Assembly: GCA_025153775.1 (NCBI GenBank)
Contig: JAOALC010000001.1
Location: 496,001 to 560,000, forward strand
Source: SAR92 clade bacterium H231
Lineage (GTDB): Bacteria; Pseudomonadota; Gammaproteobacteria; Pseudomonadales; Porticoccaceae
DNA length: 64,000 nucleotides
Direction of reading: 5' to 3'
Shown here: positions 53,077-62,766 of the stretch, one piece after another
How the letters are laid out: each line of letters starts with the position of its first letter
How positions within the stretch are numbered: the first letter of the stretch is position 1
Made by a program: the position numbers and the translations under genes
The notes under the pieces: generated by a model
The model's database searches: none
What the model was told of the DNA's origin: nothing
What the model saw: the letters and a program-made list of their open reading frames with translations, nothing else

Positions 53077-53594
53077 TGGATTTAAAGCTGGCCATATTTC
53101 GACCTATGCTTAAGCTCGCCATGGAGCGCAATGGGCATGGCGCGGCGCTGGGTTTTGAATTAACCAAAATTGGCCGCGGAGAAGTTGAGATGACTTTTCC
53201 CTACAAGGAAGAGGTGGTGGGAAATCCCATTACCGGGGTGGTCCATGGCGGAGTGATTGTCAGCTTATTGGATACCGCCTGCGGGACTGCGGCAATCACC
53301 ACATTAACCAGGGCTTCGGTCACTCCAACTATGGATTTGCGCCTGGATTATATGCATCCGGCGGAGCCCCATCAGCCCATCTATGTGTCTGCCAAGGTCT
53401 ATCGCAGTACCTCCAATGTTATTTTCTGCCGCGGCTCTGCCTGGCAGGACGATCCAGAGAACCCTATAGCACACTGTGTGGCTACCTTTATGACCGTGGA
53501 TACGCCGAGTATTTCTCTGGGTAATATTATTCGCCGCCGCCTCAATCGCCTGGTGCGCGGTGACCGGGCCTATGAGCGAGAGGCAGACAAATGA
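53076..53594 (+). CDS. PaaI-type hotdog-fold thioesterase 1
   Basis: Protein of 172 residues. The hotdog core reads NPITGVVHGGVIVSLLDTACG (catalytic region VVHGG with Asp in LLDTACG) and TPTMDLRLDYMHPA. PaaI-type enzymes hydrolyse aromatic or fatty acyl-CoA thioesters. It is coupled to the SulP gene upstream and, by ATGA overlap, to a second thioesterase gene downstream. Confidence 0.9.
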   Translation: MDLKLAIFRPMLKLAMERNGHGAALGFELTKIGRGEVEMTFPYKEEVVGNPITGVVHGGVIVSLLDTACGTAAITTLTRASVTPTMDLRLDYMHPAEPHQPIYVSAKVYRSTSNVIFCRGSAWQDDPENPIAHCVATFMTVDTPSISLGNIIRRRLNRLVRGDRAYEREADK

Positions 53595-54040
53595 GCGACC
53601 CACACCAGGCACTGCAAGCCAGCCTGCAGAGGGCAAGGCATGAGTCTAGCCCTCAGCAGATTCTCGATTTAATTCCCTACAGCAGTTTTATTGGCGCCGA
53701 GGCCAAAGTTGAGGGCGATGGCGTGCTGTACTGGTTGGACAGGCGTCCCTCAAATATAGGCAATCCCTCACTGCCGGCTATACATGGCGGTGTTATTGGT
53801 GGTTTTCTCGAGCTCTCCGCTGCTATTGAGATTCTCTATACCCTAAACGTTGAGCTTATTCCCAAAGTGGTTGATTTCTCTCTGGATTATCTGCGCCCCG
53901 GGCGTTACAAAACCATCTATGCCAACTGCACTGTGCTGCGTCAGGGCAAGAAACTGGTGAATGTCACGGCCACAGCCTGGCAGGATAACCCTGACACCCC
54001 TATAGCCACCGCTCGCTGCCATTTCCTTATCTCCAAGTAA
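53591..54040 (+). CDS. PaaI-type hotdog-fold thioesterase 2
   Basis: Protein of 149 residues paralogous to the preceding one: LPAIHGGVIGGFLELSAAIEI and VVDFSLDYLRPGRYKTIYANC. The residue equivalent to the catalytic Asp of the first copy is in a different context (FLELSAA), so the pair may form a heteromer or have different substrates. Overlaps the first gene by 4 bp. Confidence 0.88.
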   Translation: MSDPHQALQASLQRARHESSPQQILDLIPYSSFIGAEAKVEGDGVLYWLDRRPSNIGNPSLPAIHGGVIGGFLELSAAIEILYTLNVELIPKVVDFSLDYLRPGRYKTIYANCTVLRQGKKLVNVTATAWQDNPDTPIATARCHFLISK

Positions 54041-54142
54041 AAGCTCGTTTAAATAATAGCCAGCGCTTGAAATTTGGGCGCCAGTCCCCATCTCCTAGAA
54101 CAAGCAACAATAATGTTTTATCAACCAGGAGAAAAAACGGAA

Positions 54143-56089
54143 ATGACTGCCAAAGCTAAATCAGGTGCCGAGACCCTAGGCTTTCAAACAGAAGCCAAAC
54201 AGCTGCTACATTTAATGATTCACTCCTTGTATTCCAACAAGGAAATTTTTCTGCGCGAACTTATTTCCAATGCGTCAGACGCAACGGACAAGTTGCGCGT
54301 AGAAGCTCTGGAGAATTCCAGCCTCTATGAAGATGATGGCGAGCTGCGCATTCGTATCGCGGTCGATGAAGAAGCCAAAACCATTGAAATTTCCGACAAT
54401 GGTATTGGTATGTCCAGAGATGAGGTGATTACCAACCTGGGTACCATTGCCAAATCTGGCACAGCAGAATTTCTTAAAAACCTGACGGGCGATCAGAAGC
54501 AGGACTCGCAATTAATTGGTCAGTTTGGCGTGGGTTTCTACTCGTCGTTTATTGTCGCCGATCGCGTGGTGGTTGAAACCCGTCGCGCTGGAGCAGCTGC
54601 CGACCAAGCCGTACGCTGGACCTGTGAGGGCGAAGCGGACTATCAGTTGGAAACTATCGAGCGCCCCGAGCGCGGTACCAAGATTACTTTGCATCTCAAG
54701 ACGGAGGAGCAGGAATTTGGCAATGACTGGCGCCTGCGCAGCATTGTAAAAAAATACTCCGACCACATAGCTATCCCGGTGCAAATGCTTAAGCAAGAGG
54801 CTCCGCCCATGCCTGGCGCTGAGGAGACAGCAGAGGAGCAGGAAGCAGAGGTGGTTCCCGAGTGGGAAGCGGTCAATGACGCCAAGGCCCTGTGGACCAA
54901 GTCCAGAAGTGAGGTCAGCGATGACGAGTACAAAGAGTTCTATCGCCATGTATCCCATGATTTCGCTGAACCACTGGCCTGGAGTCACAACCGTGTAGAG
55001 GGCAAACAGGAGTACACCAGTTTGCTGTATATCCCTGGTATGGCTCCTATGGACCTCTACCAGCGAGAAGCCGTGCGGGGCATTAAGCTGTATATCAAGC
55101 GCACGTTTATTATGGACGACGCTGAACAGTTTATGCCTATGTATCTGCGCTTTGTTAAAGGTGTGTTGGACAGTGCTGATTTGCCCCTCAATGTGTCGCG
55201 CGAGATTTTGCAAAACACCCCAATGGTCGACAGTATTCGCGCTGCACTGACCAAGCGTGTTCTGGATATGTTGGCCAAGATGGCAACCAGTGAGCCAGAA
55301 AAATATGCGACATTCTGGACTCAGTTTGGCGCCGTGCTAAAAGAGGGCCCTAGCGAAGATCACAGTAACCGAGAAAAGATTGCCAAGCTATTCCGTTTTG
55401 CCAGCTCTACCAGCGAAGGCGCAGCCCCCACAGTAAGCCTGCCCGACTATATTGAGCGTATGAAAGAGGGCCAGGATAAAATTTACTATGTGACTGGGGA
55501 GAGCCACTCGGTTATTGCCAACAGCCCCTATTTGGAAGTCTTCCGCAAGCATGGCATTGAAGTGCTGCTGATGTCGGATCGCATCGATGAGTGGATGATG
55601 GGTTATCTGACTGAGTTTGATGGCAAATCGTTCCAGGATGTGGCGCGGGGCGAACTCGATCTCAGCAAGATCACTGGCGAAGAGCCCAAGTCGGACAAGG
55701 ATGCTGAGGCCGATAAGGAATCTCAGAATGCAGAGCAGGGCGAGTTGATTAGCCGTATTAAATCTCTGCTGGACGACAGGGTTGAAGAGGTGCGCAGCAC
55801 CAAGCGACTCACCAATTCACCGGCCTGTCTGGTAGTAGGTGATAATGATATGGGCGAGCAGATGCGCAAAATTATGCAGGCTGCAGGTCAGGCGGTACCG
55901 GAGTCCAAGCCGATACTGGAGGTCAATATTGATCATCCATTGGTCAGCAAGCTCGAGGCGGAAGCAGATGAGGCCAGTGCTGGGCGTCTAGCGCGGGTGC
56001 TATTTGATCAGGCAGCGCTGTCAGCTGGTCGTCCACTGGAGAACCCTGCAGAGTTTGTACAGGAACTCAACCGATTAATGTTTGAATAA
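54143..56089 (+). CDS. htpG: Molecular chaperone HtpG (Hsp90)
   Basis: ATP-dependent chaperone of 648 residues from ATG 54143 (CAGGAG upstream); the conserved N-terminus [20 protein letters not shown] fixes the start region. GHKL ATPase motifs are [25 protein letters not shown] and [14 protein letters not shown]. The middle and C-terminal dimerisation domains follow with [18 protein letters not shown] and [12 protein letters not shown]. Length is normal. Monocistronic; an imperfect hairpin follows. Confidence 0.96.
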   Translation: MTAKAKSGAETLGFQTEAKQLLHLMIHSLYSNKEIFLRELISNASDATDKLRVEALENSSLYEDDGELRIRIAVDEEAKTIEISDNGIGMSRDEVITNLGTIAKSGTAEFLKNLTGDQKQDSQLIGQFGVGFYSSFIVADRVVVETRRAGAAADQAVRWTCEGEADYQLETIERPERGTKITLHLKTEEQEFGNDWRLRSIVKKYSDHIAIPVQMLKQEAPPMPGAEETAEEQEAEVVPEWEAVNDAKALWTKSRSEVSDDEYKEFYRHVSHDFAEPLAWSHNRVEGKQEYTSLLYIPGMAPMDLYQREAVRGIKLYIKRTFIMDDAEQFMPMYLRFVKGVLDSADLPLNVSREILQNTPMVDSIRAALTKRVLDMLAKMATSEPEKYATFWTQFGAVLKEGPSEDHSNREKIAKLFRFASSTSEGAAPTVSLPDYIERMKEGQDKIYYVTGESHSVIANSPYLEVFRKHGIEVLLMSDRIDEWMMGYLTEFDGKSFQDVARGELDLSKITGEEPKSDKDAEADKESQNAEQGELISRIKSLLDDRVEEVRSTKRLTNSPACLVVGDNDMGEQMRKIMQAAGQAVPESKPILEVNIDHPLVSKLEAEADEASAGRLARVLFDQAALSAGRPLENPAEFVQELNRLMFE

Positions 56090-56107
56090 AATAGCTAAAA
56101 TCAACGC

Positions 56108-56135
56108 AAATGGCGCGCTTTTAGGGGCGCTATTT
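56108..56135 (+). terminator. Possible weak terminator after htpG
   Basis: AAATGGCGC (56108-56116) pairs with GCGCTATTT (56127-56135), with one G-T wobble and a 10-nt loop. The downstream TTTGTGGTTT is a poor T tract, so termination strength is doubtful. Confidence 0.4.
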
Positions 56136-56187
56136 GTGGTTTCGCGGCTATAATGCAACTCCAATGGGGTTGTGGAGCATAGGCTCG

Positions 56188-57219
56188 GTGACAGACTATA
56201 AAAATCATAGGGTAGCAGTTTTGGGTGGTGGCAGCTTTGGCACCGCAATCGCCAATATGATTGCGTCCAATGGCTATGCTGTGACCCTCTGGTTGCGCAG
56301 CGAAGTTCGCGCCGCCAGTATCCGCGACTCCCGCGAAAACTCCGACTATCTCCCTGGCTACCAGTTACATAGCGCCATGGAGGTCAGCACCGATCTAGAG
56401 CAGGCTCTGGCGGGAGCCCAGACAGTATTCTTTGCCGTGCCCAGCAGCTCATTCCGTGAGCTGGCCAAGAGGGCCTTCCCCTTTCTCAATAAAGACTGCG
56501 TTTTGGTCAGTACAGCCAAAGGCATAGAAGCCCATAGCTTTATGCTGCCCAGTGAAATTCTGGAGCAGGAAATTCCCCACTGTTCGGTCGGAGTAATAAG
56601 TGGGCCCAATCTGGCTAGAGAGATTGCTCAGTTTGAAATTACGGCTACAGTTATTGCCAGCGAAAATGCTGAGCTCTGCGAGCGAATTCAGACATTGCTG
56701 GGATCGCAATATTTTAGGGTCTATGCCAATCATGACCGCTATGGTGTGGAATTAGCCGGAGCATTAAAAAATATCTATGCCATTGTGGCCGGCATAGCTG
56801 AGGCCATGGATGTGGGGCAAAATACCAAAGCTGTTGTCTTGACCCGCAGTCTAGCCGAGATGAGCCGTTTTGCGGTGCATCTTGGGGCTAACCCATTGAC
56901 CTTTTTGGGCCTTAGCGGTGTGGGTGATCTCTATGTAACCTGCACTTCGCCCCTGAGTCGCAACTTCCGTGTGGGGTTGGCGCTGGGACAGGGAAAAACT
57001 CTGGATCAGGCAGTGTCTCAGGTAGGGCAGGTGGCCGAGGGTGTAAATACGACTAAACTAGTAAAAGAGAAGGCCGATGATTTAGGTATTTATATGCCAC
57101 TGGCTTCGGCTCTATACGCGACCTTATTTGAGCAGCGCTCTATCCTGGAGTCTCTGCAGTCGATGATGCTCGCAGAACAAAATACTGATGTGGAGTTTAT
57201 GGTGAAAGCAAATGACTGA
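56188..57219 (+). CDS. gpsA: NAD(P)H-dependent glycerol-3-phosphate dehydrogenase
   Basis: Enzyme of about 343 residues that reduces dihydroxyacetone phosphate to sn-glycerol 3-phosphate for phospholipid synthesis. NAD motif [14 protein letters not shown], then GPNLAREI, the active-site Lys in [17 protein letters not shown] and [19 protein letters not shown]. The start is uncertain: GTG 56188 (TGGAG and AGG upstream) gives the family-like N-terminus; ATG 56164 or 56134 would add 8 or 18 residues. The end overlaps the next gene by 8 bp. Confidence 0.93.
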   Translation: MTDYKNHRVAVLGGGSFGTAIANMIASNGYAVTLWLRSEVRAASIRDSRENSDYLPGYQLHSAMEVSTDLEQALAGAQTVFFAVPSSSFRELAKRAFPFLNKDCVLVSTAKGIEAHSFMLPSEILEQEIPHCSVGVISGPNLAREIAQFEITATVIASENAELCERIQTLLGSQYFRVYANHDRYGVELAGALKNIYAIVAGIAEAMDVGQNTKAVVLTRSLAEMSRFAVHLGANPLTFLGLSGVGDLYVTCTSPLSRNFRVGLALGQGKTLDQAVSQVGQVAEGVNTTKLVKEKADDLGIYMPLASALYATLFEQRSILESLQSMMLAEQNTDVEFMVKAND

Positions 57220-57631
57220 TAATAAAGGAACATTAAGCAACAGTAATACCTGGGTTCGTCTGGCCTATATGTTTGTATTCACATTGCTGCTTATGGCTGC
57301 CCGGCTAGTTATCACTCTGGTGGTGATAGTGCAGTTTTTGCTGGTGCTGGTGACTGGTAGCGACAACGAAAACCTGCGCAATCTTGGGCAGGGCCTGGGG
57401 AAGTGGGTCTATCAGACGGTTATGTTTTTGACCTTTAACACGGATAGCAAACCTTTCCCATTTGATGAGTGGCCGGAGGTTGACCCATCGGAAGGCTACT
57501 CGGTGCGCTCAGCAGAGGATATTGAGGAAGCTGAGTTCGTTGAGGTGGAAGACGATAATGTACCATCGTTTACCGAGACTGAAGAGACAGAGACCAAAGA
57601 GCAGGGCACCAAGAAAAAAGCCAAAAAATAA
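57212..57631 (+). CDS. DUF4389 membrane protein
   Basis: Protein of 139 residues with two membrane helices (about 15-35 and 38-52, [21 protein letters not shown]...), the family pattern [20 protein letters not shown] and [14 protein letters not shown], and an acidic-then-basic disordered tail ending KKKAKK. DUF4389 proteins are of unknown function. Start overlaps gpsA. Confidence 0.88.
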   Translation: MTDNKGTLSNSNTWVRLAYMFVFTLLLMAARLVITLVVIVQFLLVLVTGSDNENLRNLGQGLGKWVYQTVMFLTFNTDSKPFPFDEWPEVDPSEGYSVRSAEDIEEAEFVEVEDDNVPSFTETEETETKEQGTKKKAKK

Positions 57632-57701
57632 TTATGGTCTGTGATGCTGTAACCGCGGCTTCAGGACTATGCTGAGTAGGGAGTTTCCGAGCTGAGCTAC
57701 T

Positions 57702-57971
57702 TTGGCTCGACGCAAAATTAATAATAATGCAATCGATGGGTTAGATGATCTAACACCGCGGGGTAACCTGCGCGTCATAGAGGGATTTTTGCAGCAAACT
57801 CAAGTAAATAGTTTACTGATGGCACCTAAGTTGCCATTGGTGAGTTTGTTGGTCGATTATTTAACCAGAGAAACAGGTATCCGGATGGGTACTGCGAGCC
57901 TGGCTTCGCTCTCTATGGACTATCCCGCATCGGGAATGGCAACTTTACATTGGATACATAATGTCGATTGA
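57702..57971 (+). CDS. Hypothetical protein overlapping the alpha/beta hydrolase start
   Basis: Unrecognised 89-residue ORF with a TTG start and no convincing ribosome binding site. It has a basic N-terminus (ARRKINNN) and a hydrophobic middle (APKLPLVSLLVDYLTRETGI). It ends 11 bp inside the next gene, which fits translational coupling. Reality is uncertain. Confidence 0.42.
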   Translation: MARRKINNNAIDGLDDLTPRGNLRVIEGFLQQTQVNSLLMAPKLPLVSLLVDYLTRETGIRMGTASLASLSMDYPASGMATLHWIHNVD

Positions 57972-58818
57972 ATTTATCAGAGAGCGCAGCTTCGAAAATA
58001 AAGGTTTAAAATTTACAGCCAAAGAGTGGGGTCGCTCCGGTTACCCTCCGGTGATAGCCCTGCATGGCTGGTTAGATAATGCCAACACCTTTGATCGCAT
58101 GCTGCCCCATATGGAAAATCTCCATGTGATTGCGGTTGATCTGGCCGGTCATGGGCGCAGCGATTTTCGCTCCCAGGATTCCGGCTATGATATCTGGCAC
58201 GATATAGGCGATGTGATGGCGATTGCCGACCAGATGGGATGGGAGACCTTTGGTTTGATTGGGCACTCCCGTGGGGCCATTATTTCAGGCCTGGTGGCCG
58301 GTACTTTCCCAGAGCGTATAACTCAGGTAGCTATGATTGATGGCTACCTGCCTCTGCCAGAGGAGGCCCATAACACCGCCAAACACATAGCGCGGGCCAT
58401 TCATGAAAACAAGCGCTTTGGCGCCGCGTCACCCACAGGCTTTGCGGACTATGAACGCGCAGTGCAGGCGCGGGTTAAAGGCTTCGTGCCGCTTGACCAT
58501 GATGCGGCCGCTATTTTGGCCGAGCGCGGCGTGGTCGAGGCCGATGGGCTATTTTACTGGCGCAACGATCAGCGGCTTAAAGCGGCATCAATGGTTAAGT
58601 TTTCCAAGGATCATCTGCAAAGCTTTTTAACCGCGATTCGCGGAAGGGTCATTCTGGTACAGGCACAAAACAGCGCATTTACCCCTAGTCCAGAGCAGTC
58701 TGCGGCCTTTGAGTGGATACCTCATATGAAAATTATCAAACTGCCAGGCTCACACCACCTCCACCTTGAGGGGCAGGCTGAGCAGGTGGCGCGGAGTATT
58801 CAGCCCCTATTCACCTGA
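57961..58818 (+). CDS. Alpha/beta hydrolase
   Basis: Serine hydrolase of 285 residues. The oxyanion strand is VIALHGWLDNANTFDRML, the nucleophile elbow is GHSRGA (Ser in IGHSRGAIISGL), and the catalytic His lies in PGSHHLHLEG near the C-terminus; the acid is probably in VILVQAQNS-region neighbours. Resembles the MhpC/Serhl-like epoxide-hydrolase-type group. Substrate unknown. Confidence 0.88.
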   Translation: MSIEFIRERSFENKGLKFTAKEWGRSGYPPVIALHGWLDNANTFDRMLPHMENLHVIAVDLAGHGRSDFRSQDSGYDIWHDIGDVMAIADQMGWETFGLIGHSRGAIISGLVAGTFPERITQVAMIDGYLPLPEEAHNTAKHIARAIHENKRFGAASPTGFADYERAVQARVKGFVPLDHDAAAILAERGVVEADGLFYWRNDQRLKAASMVKFSKDHLQSFLTAIRGRVILVQAQNSAFTPSPEQSAAFEWIPHMKIIKLPGSHHLHLEGQAEQVARSIQPLFT

Positions 58819-58943
58819 AGAGCTGGGGCCAAGCCTTGATTCGGCGCAACTAAGCAGCTACTTTTAAAAAACACCGTCTGCGATTAGGCTAGTATTGATG
58901 CGACAAAAGAATTAGCTTTTGTGTCCTATCAAGGAGAGTTTTT

Positions 58944-59192
58944 ATGTCAATTTCTATCGAGCAGTTAACCGCCTTTCTCGGCTGGTGCACATTGATCAAT
59001 ATAGGCCTGTTACTGTTCTCCACACTGATACTTGCTCTGGTGAAAGACTTTGCCATCAATATGCACAGTAAAATCTTTGACCTGGACCCTGAAACATTGC
59101 CCGCTATGTACTTTGACTATCTGGGCAGATTGAAGCTTCTGGTGATCGTATTTAATCTTGTGCCCTATCTGGCGCTGAGAATTATACAGTAA
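58944..59192 (+). CDS. DUF6868-like small membrane protein
   Basis: Protein of 82 residues with two membrane helices (about 8-32, FLGWCTLINIGLLLFSTLIL; about 63-80, LLVIVFNLVPYLALRII) joined by a loop (HSKIFDLDPETLPAMYFDYLGRLK). The arrangement matches DUF6868 proteins of gammaproteobacteria. AAGGAGAG precedes the ATG. Function unknown. Confidence 0.8.
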   Translation: MSISIEQLTAFLGWCTLINIGLLLFSTLILALVKDFAINMHSKIFDLDPETLPAMYFDYLGRLKLLVIVFNLVPYLALRIIQ

Positions 59193-59268
59193 ACAGGTGA
59201 TAACCAAGGATGACGTCAGCCGCTAAAGCCGGTGGTTGAGCTAGATTTTAGACAGGAGTCTAAAGCCA

Positions 59269-59508
59269 ATGAGTACTTCACTGGAACGGAAGCCAGAACC
59301 TGAATTATGTGTAGTTTGTTGGGGCAGTAAAGTGCATCAGTGCGAAGCCTGCCATGGCAGTGGCAATATTGGCTGCATTGGCTGTTTGGGTAAGTGGGCT
59401 CAGCAGTCATGTCTTATTTGCGCAGGGTTAAAGCAGCTGCGCTGCCATCTCTGTAATGGCGGTCTGGTCGGCTGTGGGGTCTGTGGCGGCACAGGTCAGC
59501 GCTGGTAG
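59269..59508 (+). CDS. Small Cys-rich protein with six CXXC pairs (DnaJ zinc-finger-like)
   Basis: Protein of 79 residues. Six CXXC pairs follow at regular 6-8-residue steps: CVVC, CEAC, CIGC, CLIC, CHLC, CGVC, several followed by G-x-G (CEACHGSG, CGVCGGTG) as in the DnaJ cysteine-rich domain, which has four pairs. It could bind three zinc ions or act as a thiol-disulfide scaffold. It stands alone, without a J domain, and ends before a bidirectional terminator. GACAGGAG lies upstream of the ATG. Confidence 0.75.
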   Translation: MSTSLERKPEPELCVVCWGSKVHQCEACHGSGNIGCIGCLGKWAQQSCLICAGLKQLRCHLCNGGLVGCGVCGGTGQRW

Positions 59509-59531
59509 CTGGGCTGTCAGCACCATAGCAA

Positions 59532-59566
59532 AAAACCGATATTGCCCATAAGCAGTATCGGTTTTT
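59532..59566. terminator. Bidirectional terminator between the Cys-rich gene and folE
   Basis: Stem CCGATATTGC / GCAGTATCGG (one G-T wobble) with loop CCATAA, an A run before and a T run after. Separates two convergent genes. Confidence 0.88.
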
Positions 59567-59595
59567 TTAAGGATTGAAATGCTCTGGCTAGAGCA

Positions 59596-60141
59596 TTATT
59601 GATTGTTTAGCAGAGCCAAAAACTCAGTGCGAGTCGCCTGATCTGTGCGGAAGCTGCCCAGCATGGCAGAGGTTTTCATGGAGGAATTTTGCTTTTCTAC
59701 GCCGCGCATCATCATGCACATATGCTTGGCTTCCACGATAACACCCACGCCACGGGCTTCAGTTACCTCTTGAATAGTTGAGGCGATTTGCTGGGCCAGT
59801 GCCTCTTGAATCTGCAGCCGGCGAGCAAACATATCCACCACTCGGGCCACTTTTGACAGACCCAGCACTTTTCCATTGGGAATATAGGCCACATGGCATT
59901 TGCCGATAAACGGCAGCAGATGGTGCTCACAGAGAGAAAATAATTCTATATCTTTAACTATGACCATCTCTTCTGAATCAGAGGGAAACAATGCATCATT
60001 GATTACCGCATTCAAATCCATTTTGTAGCCGCTGGTGAGGTAAGCAAAAGCCTTGGATGCACGATCAGGTGTATCCAGCAAACCGGCTCGCGTCACGTCT
60101 TCGCCGGTGCTTTCAATAATTTTCTGATATTGCTCTTTCAT
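59596..60141 (-). CDS. folE: GTP cyclohydrolase I
   Basis: Enzyme of 181 residues making 7,8-dihydroneopterin triphosphate, the entry point for folate and for queuosine precursors. Zinc/active-site motif [20 protein letters not shown], then [20 protein letters not shown] and [13 protein letters not shown]. It is the FolE1 zinc-dependent type. It also feeds the QueE/QueC pathway encoded at the left end of the window. Confidence 0.96.
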   Translation of the reverse strand: MKEQYQKIIESTGEDVTRAGLLDTPDRASKAFAYLTSGYKMDLNAVINDALFPSDSEEMVIVKDIELFSLCEHHLLPFIGKCHVAYIPNGKVLGLSKVARVVDMFARRLQIQEALAQQIASTIQEVTEARGVGVIVEAKHMCMMMRGVEKQNSSMKTSAMLGSFRTDQATRTEFLALLNNQ

Positions 60142-60248
60142 GGTAGTCCCTGTTAAATTTTTATATTTCTCTGGATTGCTGCATTCTCCAACAAACTACA
60201 GACCATTGCTAGTTTCACAGGTAAAATAATGGCTATTGCGGAGGCACC

Positions 60249-61169
60249 ATGAAAGAAACAACCCATACCCATGCCAGTTCAGCGCCGGTGACTGTTGCAG
60301 CCATGCTAGAGCAGGGGCAGCAACAGTTTGAAGCAGCGCAGATATATTTTGGCCATGGCACTACCAGCGCTTGGGACGAAGCTGTGTACCTGCTGTCCTA
60401 TGTTCTCGATTTGCCCCCAGGTGCAGACCGCTCATTGCTGTCTCAGGCAGTTACAGAGCAACAGCAGGCCGATATTCAGGCCCTGTATCAGCGAAGAGTT
60501 ACAGAGCGTATTCCCGCCCCTTATCTAACTGGCACGGCCTGGTTCTGCGGCTTGCCCTTTGCCGTGGATAAGCGGGTGATTATTCCACGCTCACCGGTGG
60601 CAGAGCTTATTTTCAATGGCTTTCAGCCCTGGTGTGAGGCTGAACCTGCCAAGGTACTAGACCTCTGTACTGGCAGTGGTTGCATAGGTATTGCCTGTGC
60701 CTATGCCTTTGAGGAGGCTCATGTAGTGCTCAGCGATATCTGTTCAGAGGCCCTGGCCGTTGCAGCGACTAATATTGCGCAACATGAGTTAGGTAATCGG
60801 GTGAGGGCCCTGCAGTCTGACCTCTTCGATGGGCTCAGCGGGCAGCGTTTTGATCTTATTGTCAGCAACCCGCCCTATGTAGATGCTCAAGATCTCGCGG
60901 AGATGCCCGATGAGTATCATCACGAGCCAGAATTGGCCCTGGCCTCAGGTAGAGATGGACTGAATTTTACTCGGCGATTATTGCGCGAAGCAGAGCAGTA
61001 TCTCTCGGAGGAGGGGGTTCTGGTGGTGGAGGTGGGCAATTCCTGGCTGGCTCTGGAGAGAGCATTCCCCAATGTGCCTTTTGTCTGGCTGGAGTTTACC
61101 GAAGGAGACGCCGGTGTATTTGTGCTGTCTCGCAACGAATTGCTTGAACATCGGGAATCTTTTACCTAA
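60249..61169 (+). CDS. prmB: 50S ribosomal protein L3 glutamine methyltransferase
   Basis: SAM-dependent N5-glutamine methyltransferase of 306 residues. The SAM motif is VLDLCTGSGCIGIACAY, the catalytic NPPY is in DLIVSNPPYVDAQDL, and RVIIPRSPVAELI precedes them. MPDEYHHEPELALASGRDGL marks the PrmB subgroup rather than PrmC. It lies 67 bp upstream of aroC, the common prmB-aroC order. Confidence 0.95.
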   Translation: MKETTHTHASSAPVTVAAMLEQGQQQFEAAQIYFGHGTTSAWDEAVYLLSYVLDLPPGADRSLLSQAVTEQQQADIQALYQRRVTERIPAPYLTGTAWFCGLPFAVDKRVIIPRSPVAELIFNGFQPWCEAEPAKVLDLCTGSGCIGIACAYAFEEAHVVLSDICSEALAVAATNIAQHELGNRVRALQSDLFDGLSGQRFDLIVSNPPYVDAQDLAEMPDEYHHEPELALASGRDGLNFTRRLLREAEQYLSEEGVLVVEVGNSWLALERAFPNVPFVWLEFTEGDAGVFVLSRNELLEHRESFT

Positions 61170-61235
61170 TTTACGTATAATTGCCGCCAGCATTCAGGTA
61201 ACCATTTTAAGCTATCATTTGATTTAGAGAAAACT

Positions 61236-62321
61236 ATGTCGGGAAATTCCATCGGAAAACTATTTACTGTCACCAGTTTTGGCGAGAGCCATGGTCTGGC
61301 GATTGGCTGTATTGTAGATGGCTGTCCTCCCGGACTAGAGATAAGCGCCTCGGATTTGCAGCCGGATTTGGATCGCCGCAAGCCCGGTCAGTCTCGCTAT
61401 ACCACCCAGCGCAAAGAAGACGATGAAGTCAAAATTCTCTCCGGTGTGTTCGAGGGAAGAACCACAGGCGCCTCGATTGGTATGATGATCGAAAACAAAG
61501 ATCAGAAATCAAAAGATTATAGTAAAATCAAAGACTTATTTAGACCTTCTCATGCAGATTATACATACCATCAGAAGTATGGTGAGCGGGATTATCGCGG
61601 TGGTGGGCGCAGTTCTGCCCGGGAAACTGCCATGCGTGTGGCCGCTGGTGGCATTGCTAAAAAGTATTTAAAAGAGCGTCTGGGCATAGAAATCTTTGGC
61701 TATGTTTCACAGCTTGGCCCAATTGTCCCGGAGAATTTTGACCAGGCGGAGATTGAAAATAATCCGTTCTTTTTCCCAGATGCGGGCAAGGTTGCAGAGC
61801 TGGAAACCTATATGCAGGCTCTGAGCAAAGAGGGTGATTCCATTGGCGCCAAGGTCACAGTGGTGGCCAAGAATATGCCAGTGGGCTTAGGCGAGCCAAT
61901 CTTTGACCGCCTGGATGCCGAATTGGCCCATGGGCTGATGGGCATTAATGCAGTAAAAGGTGTTGAGCTGGGCGCTGGTTTTGATGTGGTGGCTCAGAAA
62001 GGCACAGAGCACCGCGATGAGCTCTCTCCCGAGGGTTTTCTCTCCAATAACTCTGGCGGCGTGCTGGGGGGGATTTCTTCAGGTCAGGATATCCTGGCCC
62101 ATCTGGCGCTAAAGCCCACGTCCAGTATTCGTATTCCAGGGCAATCCATTGATACTGCTGGCGAATCCGCCGAGGTGATTACCACTGGTCGCCATGACCC
62201 CTGTGTGGGCATTCGCGCTGTGCCTATTGCCGAGGCTATGCTGGCTATTACGCTTATGGACCACTACCTGCGCCATCGCGGGCAAAATGCCGATGTGGAT
62301 TCCGGGCTAGCGCCAATTTAA
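61236..62321 (+). CDS. aroC: Chorismate synthase
   Basis: FMN-dependent enzyme of 361 residues converting EPSP to chorismate, the last shared step of aromatic amino acid and folate synthesis. Signatures [38 protein letters not shown] and the C-terminal [18 protein letters not shown] are complete. Ends 4 bp from the stop of the convergent TerB-like gene. Confidence 0.97.
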   Translation: MSGNSIGKLFTVTSFGESHGLAIGCIVDGCPPGLEISASDLQPDLDRRKPGQSRYTTQRKEDDEVKILSGVFEGRTTGASIGMMIENKDQKSKDYSKIKDLFRPSHADYTYHQKYGERDYRGGGRSSARETAMRVAAGGIAKKYLKERLGIEIFGYVSQLGPIVPENFDQAEIENNPFFFPDAGKVAELETYMQALSKEGDSIGAKVTVVAKNMPVGLGEPIFDRLDAELAHGLMGINAVKGVELGAGFDVVAQKGTEHRDELSPEGFLSNNSGGVLGGISSGQDILAHLALKPTSSIRIPGQSIDTAGESAEVITTGRHDPCVGIRAVPIAEAMLAITLMDHYLRHRGQNADVDSGLAPI

Positions 62322-62325
62322 GGGT

Positions 62326-62766
62326 CTACTCCCCTCGAGCCTTCAATTTACACCGAATATATTCATTGTGGCGAATATGTAGCAGATCAGCCACCCGACG
62401 AATAATACCCTCTTCATGCTTGTCCAGATGGCCGTCTGCATAGGCCACTCGCCACAGGGCGGTCAACAGATCCATCTTTTTTTCGAGCTTAAAGTGCAGG
62501 TTAATTTCACGGGTAAATTGATACAGAGAGGTAGCTTCCGCTACCTCTTCGCGAGACAGCCGCAGCAACTCATCTACCTGCTGGGCTTCAAGGCACAGAA
62601 TATCGCAGAGGGTCTGGCTGATAGAGGCCAGTTCCTGCTCGTCTAGGTTGCCATCAATAACCATGACTTCCACGAGCAGAGCAGCAGTAGCTAGCTGTTC
62701 GCTGGCTACTGTCTCTTCGGGCTCGAGAACATTTTTGGCGAAAAAACTCTTGATGCGGTCGATCAT
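62326..62766 (-). CDS. TerB family protein
   Basis: All-helical protein of 146 residues. The TerB-like domain covers about 25-140 with LLVEVMVIDGNLDEQELASI and ALWRVAYADGHLDKHEEGII, two similar acidic D-G-x-L-D-x-x-E metal-site motifs. Family members bind metal and are linked to tellurite or stress response, but most have no known role. The ATG overlaps the stop of tal by one base. Confidence 0.9.
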   Translation of the reverse strand: MIDRIKSFFAKNVLEPEETVASEQLATAALLVEVMVIDGNLDEQELASISQTLCDILCLEAQQVDELLRLSREEVAEATSLYQFTREINLHFKLEKKMDLLTALWRVAYADGHLDKHEEGIIRRVADLLHIRHNEYIRCKLKARGE

